Below, in pieces: positions 54,010-64,000 of a stretch of DNA of 64,000 bases (positions within the stretch are counted from its first letter, which is position 1; each line of letters opens with the position of its first letter). The notes under the pieces are model-generated. The model had not been told where the DNA came from and did no database searches. It was given only the letters and a program-made list of their open reading frames with translations. This DNA comes from Oncomelania hupensis (lineage: Eukaryota; Mollusca; Gastropoda; Littorinimorpha; Pomatiopsidae), in contig CM072525.1 of NCBI GenBank assembly GCA_036898135.1, positions 19,816,793 through 19,880,792 on the forward strand, given 5' to 3'. Position numbers and translations under genes: made by a program.

Positions 54010-54184
54010 AAGATGAAATGTACTGAAACCAACAGGAAACGTGAACAAATGGACATGAAACATTGTTAGCCAGTATGGATACTTATCCCAATATTTTAAA
54101 CACACACAGACACAGACACAAATAAACAAAGGCACACACATACGCACGCACACACACACACACGCACTCATACCAACAATTACA

Positions 54185-54410
54185 AACATTGAAGTTTGAC
54201 GTCCACAGCCACCGTTGGCGATGAAGTCAGACGGGGATTACCAATCCCAGGGACAGAGGGCTTAGGAACCTAACTCAACACTGAACCACCAGAGCAATCA
54301 TAATGGCCATAATACATTGTTTTGCTCCACCCCGAGATTGGAACTGTGTCAGCGGTGTCCCAGGCAAACGCTCTTACCACTGAGCTATTGCGGTGGGAGC
54401 AGCCAGCACT
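54185..54410 (-). mobile_element. SINE-D, tRNA-derived, full length
   Basis: The minus strand starts GCTCCCACCGCAATAGCTCA GTGGTAAGAGCG, with the A box TAGCTCAGTGG; the B box is altered to AGTTCCAATCT. The head's ends pair (GCTCCCACC with GGTGGAGC). Then ATGATTGCTCTGGTGGTTCA, GTGTTGAGTTAGG, and the terminus CGTCAAACTTCAATGTTTG. Collinear with 37165-37410. Confidence 0.75.
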
Positions 54411-55104
54411 GTATAAAGTATCTGAAGCGGAAACTGACCTTGTTGGTAGGATAGTGGCAAATCCTTGCAGAAGGTATAAATGGCGTAAAATCTCGAGAAT
54501 AATACTTTCTTCAAACGGCACTGTACAGCGGGACGGTCTTTGTCCTTCCTGCCTTCCTGCGGGCTTCCTGCCCTGCCGCTCCCTGTTGTCTCTGGTCTCG
54601 TCGTCTCCTCCCTCTGGCTTCTGACTGCTGACTGGCTCTGTCCACAGCCTTCCTAGGTCCTGTCTCTGTAATGGTGGCGCCCCTGCAAAGAAAAGTAGTC
54701 AGGTTTAGGTAACGCGCACGACGTGTCGCGCTGAGAATGACGCCACACAGAGCGTGCGACAAAATCAATATTTAAATTTAGTGTTTATTCACACATTCAC
54801 TTGATATTAAACATTAAAAATAGCAACAACAACAACGACAACAACAACGACAACAACAACAATAAAATCACAATTAATAAACCCTATAACAAAATGGGAT
54901 GAAAGGGAAAAAGAGATTTAACACCAGTCTACATAAGTCTACCAGTTGGCGACGTTGCAATAATTTTCACAATTGCTGTTATCTGTGATTGATTATTATA
55001 CATATCAAAGGAATGTCCATATTATGTAAAATTATGTCCTTGGTTTTCATATATATCATTTAAAACTGGACATCTAAATAACATTATGGTAAATATATTT
55101 AGTG
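54411..55104. other. No gene; (AAC)n at 54824-54862
   Basis: 54520-54680 is C/T-rich with CTGACTGCTGACTGG short repeats. Frames on both strands are unassigned. Confidence 0.4.
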
Positions 55105-55137
55105 GTGAGAGCGATAGGATAGGATAGTGAGAGCGAT
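55105..55137. mobile_element. Tail-only RTE insertion (11 nt) with 11-bp duplication
   Basis: GTGAGAGCGAT (55105-55115 and 55127-55137) flanks AGGATAGGATA, the RTE tail repeat. It is the second such event in 1.2 kb. Confidence 0.7.
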
Positions 55138-55564
55138 GCTGTTACGATTGTCTAAGCATGCGAGGCAGTATGGCTTTTCATTTGTTTGTCTTTTTATCTC
55201 TGTCTTTCTAGCTCTAAACCCAACAGATTAACAATGTTCATTAGTGGTTACAACGCCACACACAACGCGATCGTAGCATCTACAGTCTTGACGAAGTCCT
55301 GTGCTCTCAACCTCACTACCCTGTCTTGGTGACAGTGTCAAACAGGCGCATGACCACCTTGCAAACCTCTTCATTATTGTCTGACAAACAAACGCATTAA
55401 ATGCCTGTGCACTGCACTGTTAATACAATGTTGGGCTTTCCCGTGCTGCTGTGGCGACAATGGGAGTGAAATATCGTCCAAACAGACGTTACACAGGGTG
55501 GCCATGAGTCACCTAGACCACCTGGTTTTTCTATTGAAGAAAACATAATGAGCAGTATAAGTAA
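55138..55564. other. No gene seen
   Basis: Nothing recognised. Confidence 0.35.
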
Positions 55565-55566
55565 TC

Positions 55567-55648
<82 letters not shown>
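55565..55648. repeat. (ATT)n microsatellite
   Basis: Pure ATT repeats. Confidence 0.95.
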
Positions 55649-55649
<1 letters not shown>

Positions 55650-55784
55650 ACTCGAGGAAATTCACTAATTGTCAGCCCGATATTCATTCAAATCTTATTC
55701 TCCCCGTTCCCCCTCCGGTTCCCCACCCCTCATCCCCCACAACCTTCATCCTCCACTGTCCATTCCTCATTTTATGTACTTTGA

Positions 55785-55942
55785 AGTCTAGGTCTATATT
55801 ACACCAGGTTTATAGTTCCTCAGGTCTATATTTCCCCAGGTTTGTTTCCCCCAGGTCTATGTTACCACAGGTCTACATTACCCCAGGTTTCTGTTACCCC
55901 AGCAGGTCCATGTTACCCCAGGTCTGTGTTACCCCAAGTCAG
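55785..55942. repeat. Short minisatellite, AGGTCTATGTTACCCC-like unit
   Basis: Eight to nine imperfect ~17-bp units with AGGT(C/T)TA/TG and (T)TACCCC. Confidence 0.8.
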
Positions 55943-56282
55943 TCACACAAGTAAAGGAATATGGACCGGGGGGAAAAATAGGTATGCTCCCAATAACTAT
56001 TGTTTGGGAGTGGTCTAATGCTGATATCCAATGTTTGGTGTGACCTCAGCGCGTGCGGTTGATCCTCGCGCTGATTTGCATGCACACGACCGCGGGAACT
56101 GCTGGGTAAGCCTTTGATGTTTTATTGCCCTTGTAATCGTCGTGTTGGTTGGCTGCACGTATTTCGCATGCACCAACGAGCGCGTGTGTGGTTGGGGGGT
56201 GTGGGTGGAAGTTGCTGTGACTGTGGGTGGGTGAGAGTAAGTGAGAGATGTGTGTGTGTATGTATGTGTGTGTGCGCATGTC
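55943..56282. other. No gene; GT-rich at 56180-56280
   Basis: Nothing beyond the GT-rich patch. Confidence 0.35.
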
Positions 56283-56292
56283 TCTTCATCAT

Positions 56293-56351
56293 CGTTTCGT
56301 TTCGTTGGGTAGATTACCGTCCCCGGACAAGGAAGCGTATAGGGTACTTGG
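56293..56351 (-). mobile_element. Micro-retroposon, 59 nt, copy 1
   Basis: Flanked by TCTTCATCAT (56283-56292, 56352-56361). Read on minus the insert is TACCCTATACGCTTCCTTGT, CCGGGGACGGTAATCTACCC and a (AACGAAACG) end, that is a short stem region plus tail. The 5' half of the stem is mutated here (GTACCC for GTCCCC). Confidence 0.65.
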
Positions 56352-56794
56352 TCTTCATCATTGATTCTTCTTTCTATTTATATTTGTCTGTAACTGCCCG
56401 TCCTTCTGTCTTCTTTTTCAACCTCAGGTAGATTGATAGATTGTATGCTCTGGCAGCCTCCGACCGTTAGCTTAAGGGAAAGCCACTGACCTGTGACGAA
56501 AATTCGCCCTACTGTGATGGACTGTACCACACTTAGTGGAGGCGTAGTACGAAACAGCGTCGTGCGTGAAATATGTCCACAACGTTTGTATTAATTTTAC
56601 ACATGCAATACTGGCTTTCATGGTCACAATACGTGAGACTCTGCCACGGTTGAAACAATAATATTTGCGACGTGCATGTATTGAAGAGCAAAATGTCAGC
56701 GATGCAAAGTTCCCATTTCGAGTTACGTCGTGTGTGAAAGGCAAACGTATTGTCAATTTATGAGACTTTTTCATGAAATTCTGATGAATTTACG
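56352..56794. other. No gene seen
   Basis: Nothing recognised. Confidence 0.35.
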
Positions 56795-56862
56795 AGACGT
56801 TTTAGGACACCGAGGGTTTTCTCCGGGTACTCAGGTTTCCTCCCTCCCTTCAATAATGAATT
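56795..56862 (+). repeat. SINE-B core fragment
   Basis: CACCGAGGGTTTTCTCCGGG TACT and AGGTTTCCTCCCTCCCTTCA: only the conserved central block of SINE-B, without tRNA head or tail. Confidence 0.65.
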
Positions 56863-58139
56863 TCGATGCTATTTTAACAGTTTCCTGTGAGTCAGGTTTT
56901 GCTCATGCGGTCACTTTTCACGACGGGAACATTGTGCGTACGACGCAACTATGGTCTGTTGTGGCGGTGTGTGCATAACCTACAACAAAGGGCGGTCTCC
57001 AAGGACGCGCACAACATGGGTCTTTCAACCCCACACAAGCTAACGAATTCTAGAACATCCTAGCTGTTTCCGCAATCAACTATAGGAACGTTCACCACTA
57101 AATTTGTTTGGTTGTGGTGGTTTTTTTCCTTCAACACAATCAAAGTGTAAATATAACATCCCCTTCCACTCTTCTTAAGAGGGAACAAACACATTTAAAT
57201 TTCGAGAAGGGAATTAATATGGCGACCGGACGTCACGCTGCCCTAACCAACGACTCTCAAAATGATCCAGTACAATTTAAAATGCTGTTGTTAATTCTAA
57301 AGGTCTTTAAGCGGTGTTGTACATATATTTTCTGTGTTTATCGACGTTGTTTGTCATTTCTGAAGAAAAGAATAAACCTATCGAAAGGTTTGAGCGTTAG
57401 GTGTTGAGTCGAGCACTACTTCACCAAAATAAAATTGCGCACTAAATTATAGTTCATAATTATTTTGGCTGTTGTTTTAGTATAGTGAGTTTTATGGAAT
57501 TTCCTTTGTAAAATATACATTTGCGATATTTTGCGGTACTTTTTTCTTTTACCACTTTCAGCTAAATAATCTTTATATAGAAGCATATTTTCTAAAACTA
57601 TCATTTGTTTACAAACAATGTAAGATTTATCTAAATAATATCTTTTCTCCGTAATAACCTATTATTTACCTAAACATTGCGTGGTTTACGTAAATAAATC
57701 ATTTTATAGGTAAATAAGGCATTGTTGCTAAATAAAAAAAAATGTTTACCTACCGAAGGAGTAGGGGCGCATGCGCAGGGTCTCAGTTTTCTTTTGTTTT
57801 GTTTTGTTTATGTTGTTGGTTTTTAATACTCCAGGCCTTCAGCAGGTTTTGAACCACTTCATGTACGAGCTGTTGCATGACATTCGATTACACTGCGTAC
57901 ACCACTGAGTCAATTGCACATTTAAAAGAAAAAGATTGTAATAAATCGAAAATACATAGCTCTCAGTTTGTTGTTTTTCTCTCTTCATAAATTATAGTTT
58001 CGGTTACAGAAATCTTGAAATAGTTGACTCTAACAGAAAATGTTGCAACCGCGTTCTGAAGCAGACGTATTGTAAAAGAAAACTTTAAGATGTTCGGGTC
58101 CGTTCGCCGCTCACAATTTCCCCCCCTTTTTTTTTTTTT
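56863..58139. other. No gene seen
   Basis: Frame 57108-57407 has no motif. AAATAATC/TTACCTAAATAA-like words recur around 57610-57740. T17 and G-runs occur at 58125-58160. Confidence 0.4.
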
Positions 58140-58251
58140 TTTTGGGTGGGGGGGAGGGGGGGTTCAGCTATTTGCCTTATCTCAAGAACAACTCAACCCT
58201 TTTTACATTGCGCATACTTACACTGTTGCTAAGCTAAACTACTACATGTAT
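58140..58251 (+). repeat. Repeat D, left part of a split copy
   Basis: CTTATCTCAAGAACAACTCA and GCGCATACTTACACTGTTGC TAAGC correspond to 44560-44640 of the intact copy. The continuation is at 60956. Confidence 0.5.
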
Positions 58252-59446
58252 CTGTGTGTACCGGCCTCCGCCTAGTAAGACGAACAAATTGACATCGGCC
58301 ATGTTTTTTCGCGAATTTCCGGAGCTCTTGACAATATACGCCGATCGTAGCAGGGATGTGTCTTTTATGGGGGATTTCAATCTCCATGTAGATAATCATG
58401 CTAATTCTCAGGTTCGCCGTTTCATGACTATGCTCAGCGACCATGGTTTTTCACAGCTTGTAAATGTACCAACCCAGCGTTCTGGTCACACTTTAGACTT
58501 GGTTGTGGTACGCAGTGATGACAGTCTCTGGTCTTTAGAGGCTGTGGACGACAGTACCTACCACTCCCGTTTATCCGACCACTACCTCATCGTCTGCAGG
58601 CTCGCTCTCGCTCGGCCACCTCCTCCGACGCGGCTGGTGACGTCACGGAACCTCCGCGCAGTGGACCCGGCCGCTCTCCAAGTTGACGTGCAGGCGCTGG
58701 CTTGGTCGGCCAGTGAGCAGCAGGCAGACCTTGATGTTGACGGTCTCGTCACTGTCTACAACGATGGCCTTCGCCGGATCCTCGACCGCCTGGCACCCTC
58801 TGTTTCCAGACGGGTGAGAGATCGCCCCTCCGCGCCCTGGATGTCCACCGAGGTCCGCGAGGCTCGTCGGGGGCGGAGGCGGGCAGAGCGACGCTGGCGG
58901 AAAACTCGCCTCACATTGCACAAAGAGATCTTTATCAAAGAAAGACACAGTGTTAAGTTGTGCGTGTCGGCGGCGAAGAGACGCTACTATAGTGATAGAA
59001 TAGCTTCTGCAGCGTCTTCAAACAAGGAGCTATTTGCGGTTACCGGTGAACTGTTAGGCCAGAAAAAGTGCCGTGTTCTCCCCTCTTCTATTCCTCGTTC
59101 GGAACTTCCACAAGCTTTTTGTAACTTTTTCGCAGACAAGATTCGCGGTATTCGAGACAAACTTGATGCGCGCCCATGTGACGCTCCATCTTTTGAAGTG
59201 TATGATGGACCTGCGTTGTCATCCTTTCAGCCTGTTTCGGAGAGTGACATTCATGCCTTGATTGCGCAGTCTCCTACAAAGTCTTGTATGCTTGACCCAT
59301 TGCCAACCCCTCTTGTAAAACATAACCTTGCTGATCTTGTGCCTTTGATTTCTGCTATTGTAAATGCTTCTCTTACTACAGGTATTGTCCCAAAGCAGTT
59401 TAAACAGGCAGTTGTGACACCGTTATTGAAAAAAAACTGGACTTGA
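58252..59446 (+). pseudogene. Endonuclease C-terminal part and linker of the CR1/L2 LINE
   Basis: A 396-aa frame. The endonuclease motifs are GDFNLHVD (residues 39-46, metal/phosphate-binding Asp40 and Asn42), GHTLDLVVVRSD (77-88) and SDHYLIV (107-113, catalytic Asp-His pair). From ~130 to 330 follows the basic linker (PSAPWMSTEVREARRGRRRAE). The reverse transcriptase begins near SPTKSCMLDPLPTPLVK and ends prematurely at PLLKKNWT because of the extra A. The upstream third of the endonuclease (with the catalytic Glu) is absent. Confidence 0.8.
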
Positions 59447-60800
59447 CAGCGATGTACTAAACAATTATAGACCTGTATCTAATGTTCCATTTATTTCCAA
59501 GATCCTGGAGAAGGTTGTGTTAAAACAGTTACAAGATCATCTATCTCAAAATGGTCTTCTGGAAGCCTACCAGTCAGCATACAAGAAGAATCATAGTTGT
59601 GAGACAGCTGTTCTCAGTGTCCTTGATTGTTTACTTAGACAGGCTGACGAGAAGCGTGTTTCTCTTGTAGCATTGTTAAATCTGAGTGCTGCGTTCGACA
59701 CGCTGGATCACCACATACTTCTAGAGAGATTGCGCACTACATTTGGTTTAAGAGGGACTGTTCTTGAGTGGTTTTCCTCGTACCTCACTGATCGTTACCA
59801 GTCTGTTATCATTGATTGCAATACCTCTACTCCTAGTCCCCTGTTATGCGGAGTCCCCCAAGGTTCTGTGCTCGGTCCTGTTTTGCTTTTGTTGTACTCC
59901 CAACCACTATCTAATGTTATCACAGCCTGCAACTGCATGTTCCACAAATACGCAGATGATACAGAACTGTCAAAGAGTGGTCAGGCAGATGACTTCCCTT
60001 CTGTTGTGTCTGAAGTAGAAACATGTATTGACAGTGTCCAGGCTTGGATGAATAGCAACAGGTTGATGCTTAACCCTGACAAGACCGAGGTTATACCTGT
60101 AGGCTCATCTTCCCGTCTTAAACTGGTCGGCAGCGATTCTGCAAACATCGGCGGCAGCACCATCCCATTTAGTAATATTGTTCGTTATTTGGGTGTCAAG
60201 CTAGATAGTTCTTTGTCCATGCATGACCACATCAGTACCATCTGTCGTGTGTCCTTTCTTGAGCTTCGGCGTATTGCGTCCTTGAGGCAGTTTCTTTCGA
60301 GGGATGCATGCACACAGTTGGTCAGCGCTTTTGTGACATCCAGACTTGATTATTGTAATTCAGTTCTAGCTGGTCTCCCCATTGATGAAGTTAGCCGACT
60401 GCAGCGTGTACAGAACTGTGCTGCTCGGCTTGTGCTTCAAAAACGGAAACGTGATCATGTCACGCCTCTCTTAATGCAGCTCCACTGGCTCCCTGTCAAT
60501 TTCCGCATTGAATACAAAATTGCTGTCCTAGCTTTCCGTCACTTCGACCAGTCACTTCCACCATATTTGTCTGAGGTACTCACTACCTACACTACAACCC
60601 GTTCTTTGCGCTCATCAGATAAAAAACTGTTGAAAACGCCCAAGCGTCTGCTTAAGACAGTTGGCGACCGGTCTTTTAGTTTTCAAGCACCCAAGGTTTG
60701 GAATGCGCTGCCTGCCGGTTTAAGACATTGTACAGACCTTGTTTCCTTTAAGAGCTGCTTAAAAACGCACTTGTTCCGCAAGGCGTTTTCTGTGCAATAG
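59440..60800 (+). pseudogene. Reverse transcriptase and C-terminus of the CR1/L2 LINE
   Basis: Open from the frameshift, with homology from NNYRPVSNVPFISKILEKV (59460). Numbering from the GTG at 59517: SAYKKNHSCETAVLSVL, motif A ALLNLSAAFDTLDHH, motif B GVPQGSVLGPVL, motif C KYADDTELS (Asp147-Asp148), LNPDKTEVIPVG, YLGVKLDSSLSM, then the C-terminal NCAARLVLQKRKRDHVTPLL and LHWLPV blocks and FKSCLKTHLFRKAF. The first catalytic aspartate of motif A is replaced by Asn (AAT at 59679-59681, residue 55), so the enzyme would be inactive even without the frameshift. Otherwise well preserved. Confidence 0.85.
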
Positions 60801-60955
60801 TATGAACAGTAATAATACTTTCTCAATGATGCTGTACATGATGTAGTGCGAATGTTGTGATGATGCGTACGAATGATATGTGTAAGCGCATTGAGTTGTT
60901 ATTCTAATGAAAAATGCGTTGTATAAATGCAATTCATTATTAATATTATTATTAT

Positions 60956-61260
60956 GTTTAGATCATTCGTAGTTGTCCTTTCTCAAAGGTCAAGGTCATT
61001 GTGCTTTACCATTTTCTACACACGTTTTGCGCTGAATGTACAAATTGAGTAAGCCGGTTTTGATAAACCTTTCTTACGGACAGTTCAGAGAGGGGCTCAT
61101 CATTCCTTGTTTTTCTTTGGCTTCGTTGGAATGAAGCCGAGTCACCAAACCGCCAACAAAGTTAACACTTTAAAAGAAATGGTTATTTTTCGGCTGTTCA
61201 TGTGTGTGAGTGTCTGGAAATACATTTGAATGGCGTGCCATCTTTTTTTCTTGTTTTTTA
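60956..61260 (+). repeat. Repeat D, right part of the split copy
   Basis: TCATTCGTAGTTGTCC, CTCAAAGGTCAAGGTCATTG, GGCTTCGTTGGAATGAAGCC and GAGTGTCTGGAAATACATTT GAATGGC match 44640-44920. It begins directly after the LINE tail. Confidence 0.55.
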
Positions 61261-61582
61261 AAATAATCTTTCTAGAAACTGCAGCCGAGGAAACTGAAAA
61301 ACAAAATTCTTTGTTTCCTCTCCAAGAAGAAGCAGCCCAGGTCCTGAATCGTTCAATTCCGTCTGACAAAAGGGCTAATTTCATTGCACGGAATTCGGCT
61401 TAGCTCGACTTAGCTCGCTAAGAGACAAAGGTTGTCACACTCTCTCCCTCTTCCTCCCTCCGTTTTTTTTGTCTACTTATGTAACGACTAGTGGTTTTTG
61501 TACCCTGGCAAGCCAGGGTACACAGGTTGCTGTTTAAAATGTAGACAGAGAGACAACTGTTGTCTGCGAGTTTCATTGGGAC
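61261..61582. other. No gene seen
   Basis: GTACCCTGGCAAGCCAGGGT AC at 61500 is a perfect 22-bp palindrome. Nothing else is recognised. Confidence 0.4.
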
Positions 61583-61985
61583 GATGATACCTCCCCATAT
61601 CCCCCTTGATACCTCACCATACCCCCCCCCCCCTCTGATATCTCCCCTTCCCCCCCTCCCCCCATGATGCCTCATCATACCCCCTTGATACCTCCCCGAA
61701 CCCACTTGATACCTCCCCATAACCCCTTGATACCTTTCGTACCCCCCTTGTAACCTACCTGTACCCTCCTTGATACTTCCCCGTTGATGGTTTCGCAGGT
61801 ATGGATCAAAGGAATCGACTTTGTTTGTTTGGGTAGATTTACGTCCCCGGACACGTTGTGTATAGGGGACAAAAGGAATCGACCATCACCATACCCCCTT
61901 ATATATACCCGTATCCCCGTTATGCCTACCCATGCCCCTTTAAACCTACCCGTAGCCCCCTTTTACCTACACGTACCACCTCATC
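61583..61985. repeat. C-rich minisatellite, GATACCTCCCCATACCCCCTT-like unit
   Basis: About ten ~21-bp units (61585-61785), resuming more loosely at 61885-61985 after the micro-retroposon. Confidence 0.8.
61820..61871 (-). mobile_element. Micro-retroposon, 52 nt, copy 2
   Basis: Flanked by AAAGGAATCGAC (61808-61819, 61872-61883). On minus the insert is TGTCCCCTATACACAACGTG, TCCGGGGACGTAAATCTACC and the tail CAAACAAACAAA. GTCCCC and GGGGAC form a stem. Confidence 0.75.
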
Positions 61986-62630
<645 letters not shown>

Positions 62631-62635
<5 letters not shown>

Positions 62636-62775
62636 AAAGCCTAAATTAAAAAGAAAAATATCCATATTGTAGTGGGGGAAAAAAAACATTAAAAAAAATT
62701 TGGGCCGCGACGGATTCGAACTTGGGTCGCCCTAAACTTTAGGCGAAGGTGTTACCAACTGAGCTATCAATGCAT
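62631..62775 (-). mobile_element. tRNA-like SINE with (ATT)n tail
   Basis: The minus strand contains ATAGCTCAGTTGGTAACACC (A box TAGCTCAGTTGG, ~62758-62769) and AGTTCGAATCC (B box, ~62715-62725), spaced ~32 nt as in tRNAs. Acceptor and T stems do not pair, so it is not a working tRNA. The ~80-nt rest runs into the AAT array, which would serve as the tail. Confidence 0.6.
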
Positions 62776-63500
62776 CGTACAAAAACAATAAATTGTTTGG
62801 TCTATATGGGAAAACATGCTGAAACCTCAATTTGATTTTTAATGGAAGTGCGCGGAATGAGGCTATTGCAGTTTGTGGACATTTTGTTTATTTATTTATC
62901 TCAGAAACGGTTAAACGTTCGGTAAGGAAATGTCGGCTATAACGATTTCGCTGGTTTTGAGCACACAACAGGCCGATTCCCAGCGGCCAGCACCTGCCCA
63001 GATCAGCGTCCATAGGGGACAAACTTTATAGTAGTGGCGAAGAAGGACTTCCGGCTAAGCAATTTATATATATAGATTGAATGGCGTACGATAGTTTCGA
63101 ACATTTTGTTTTGCAAAGCGTGCAATAATTTTGTTACGTTTGAGACGCGCACGATAGATCCGATCGTTTTGTTTTGCAAAACATGCATTAAGAGTGTATT
63201 TACATTTGATTTGATTTTGCGTTGTTGTTGTTAGAAGAAGCTTGGTATAATGTTGATAATTTTTCGTTGGTCGATATTGTTGGAGAATGTTTCTAGAATT
63301 ACTTGTTTACTATCGATCGAAGCATGTAGATAAATTTAGTGGTAGCTTAGAGATTCTTCTAACCTAAATAAAGTTATATGACGTAAGGCAGTGCATAGTT
63401 CTGGTGACGAATTTTATTCTGATTGGCTGATATAGCGGCAAGCTGGAATGTTCTAACATTCTCTCGATTATAGGGGGACTATATAGGTGATGCACTGTGT
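62776..63500. other. No gene seen
   Basis: TTTGTTTTGCAAA(G/A)CGTGCA-like phrase recurs at 63105 and 63165 (~60 bp apart). Otherwise nothing. Confidence 0.4.
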
Positions 63501-63510
63501 CTGTGAGGGG

Positions 63511-63565
63511 TTACGTCCCCTATACGCCATGGTGTCCGGGGACATTAATCTACTTAACAAACAAA
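63511..63565 (+). mobile_element. Micro-retroposon, 55 nt, copy 3
   Basis: Flanked by CTGTGAGGGG (63501-63510, 63566-63575). The insert is TTACGTCCCCTATACGCCAT, GGTGTCCGGGGACATTAATC, TACTTAACAAACAAA: the same stem GTCCCC...GGGGAC and (AAAC)n tail as copy 2. Confidence 0.75.
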
Positions 63566-63575
63566 CTGTGAGGGG

Positions 63576-63800
63576 AGTGAAAAAAGCGATTGAGCGATCT
63601 TGTATGCAGTTGTTGATGTACGCCGAATAAAGTTGGAAAACTTCATACGACAACTCCTGCCTTGTTGCTGAGTGAACAGGTTGCGTGGATAAACGAATCA
63701 GAGGTACACTTGACTTATCAGGATTCAAGCATCGGGGCTGAATCAACTACTGATAAAAAACAACAACAACAACAACAGTGTAAGAAATAACATGTAATTT
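63576..63800. other. No gene; (AAC)n at 63760-63777
   Basis: Nothing beyond the short AAC run. Confidence 0.3.
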
Positions 63801-63824
63801 ACTCTCTCTCTCTCTCTCTCTCTC

Positions 63825-63875
<51 letters not shown>
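63801..63875. repeat. (TC)n microsatellite
   Basis: TC repeats with two CCT interruptions. Confidence 0.95.
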
Positions 63876-63876
<1 letters not shown>

Positions 63877-64000
63877 TTCTTCCTCAACCGTCCCCACCAC
63901 GACTGCTTCACACTCTGCTATTATTTCCATCGTAAACGCCCAAGGTAAACTTCCCTCGGAAAAAATACTTGTGTTAATTTCCTGTCTATTGTGAGCAGTA

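Larger units (their letters stand above)
58252..60955 (+). mobile_element. CR1/L2-type LINE, 5'-truncated, 2.7 kb
   Basis: The element starts inside the endonuclease (VYRPPPSK) and runs through the reverse transcriptase to the C-terminal LFRKAF, a short 3' UTR with GTTGTATAAATGCAATTCAT and an ATTATT tail. The two open frames overlap in text but are separated by one extra A at an A8 run (59428-59435). It lies inside repeat D. Homologous 3' scraps occur at 3682 (-) and 8340. The 5' end, including any ORF1, is missing, so it is a dead copy, but it is little eroded. Confidence 0.85.

Noticed and set aside
54511..54768. 85-aa Arg-rich minus frame
   Set aside because: Compositionally driven by a C/T-rich stretch; no motif and no neighbour support.
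62700..62770. Functional tRNA gene on the minus strand
   Set aside because: A and B boxes are present, but acceptor and T stems do not pair and an AAT tail follows, so it is a SINE head.

Overview
The window is eukaryotic, animal nuclear DNA with the texture of an invertebrate genome. It is AT-rich, dense in (CA)n, (GA)n, (AAT)n and (ATC)n microsatellites, and packed with decayed non-LTR retrotransposons, tRNA-derived SINEs and TIR elements. The LINE types (an RTE/BovB-like family with a (GGATA)n tail, and a CR1/L2-type family), the TTAGGG-like motifs and the SINE types would fit a lophotrochozoan, most plausibly a mollusc. That assignment is inference and cannot be proved from the sequence. 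I see no intact host protein-coding gene, no rRNA gene and no convincing functional tRNA gene. Most long open frames lie in microsatellites or in transposable elements.

Layout. 0-5 kb: SINE pieces, an RTE 3' end, a 570-bp retroposon ('family R'), a CR1/L2 3' end and a MULE-like transposase remnant. 5-13 kb: SINEs (types A, B, C), a CA-flanked hairpin element, a 0.75-kb minisatellite and two R copies. 13-20 kb: a 1.0-kb TIR element inside a tandem repeat, RTE scraps, a telomere-motif hairpin element, and an R copy nested inside a 360-bp TIR element. 20-30 kb: trinucleotide arrays, then an almost complete RTE-type LINE on + facing two further copies on -, set among repeated palindromic motifs. 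30-37 kb: a 1.48-kb solo LTR, the longest R copy and minisatellites. 37-49 kb: further SINEs, fold-back elements and microsatellites, and a third LINE type. 49-56 kb: a second copy of the LTR in opposite orientation, an R copy with a 13-bp target-site duplication, and two insertions consisting only of the RTE tail. 56-64 kb: three ~50-60-nt hairpin insertions with target-site duplications, a 2.7-kb CR1/L2 LINE, and AAT-rich duplicated arrays.

Nothing here works as a pathway. What the region records is layered retroposition. Autonomous LINEs (RTE-like, CR1/L2-like and a third type, all broken here) are the likely source of the machinery. SINEs and family R show the products: 10-14-bp target-site duplications, 5' truncation and short tandem-repeat tails. 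The least expected observations are the very short insertions with clean target-site duplications (two RTE tail-only events of 11 and 14 nt, and a hairpin family of 52-59 nt), the R family with two overlapping short frames and a TATA-like motif at its 5' end, and hairpin elements embedded in CA/GT microsatellites.
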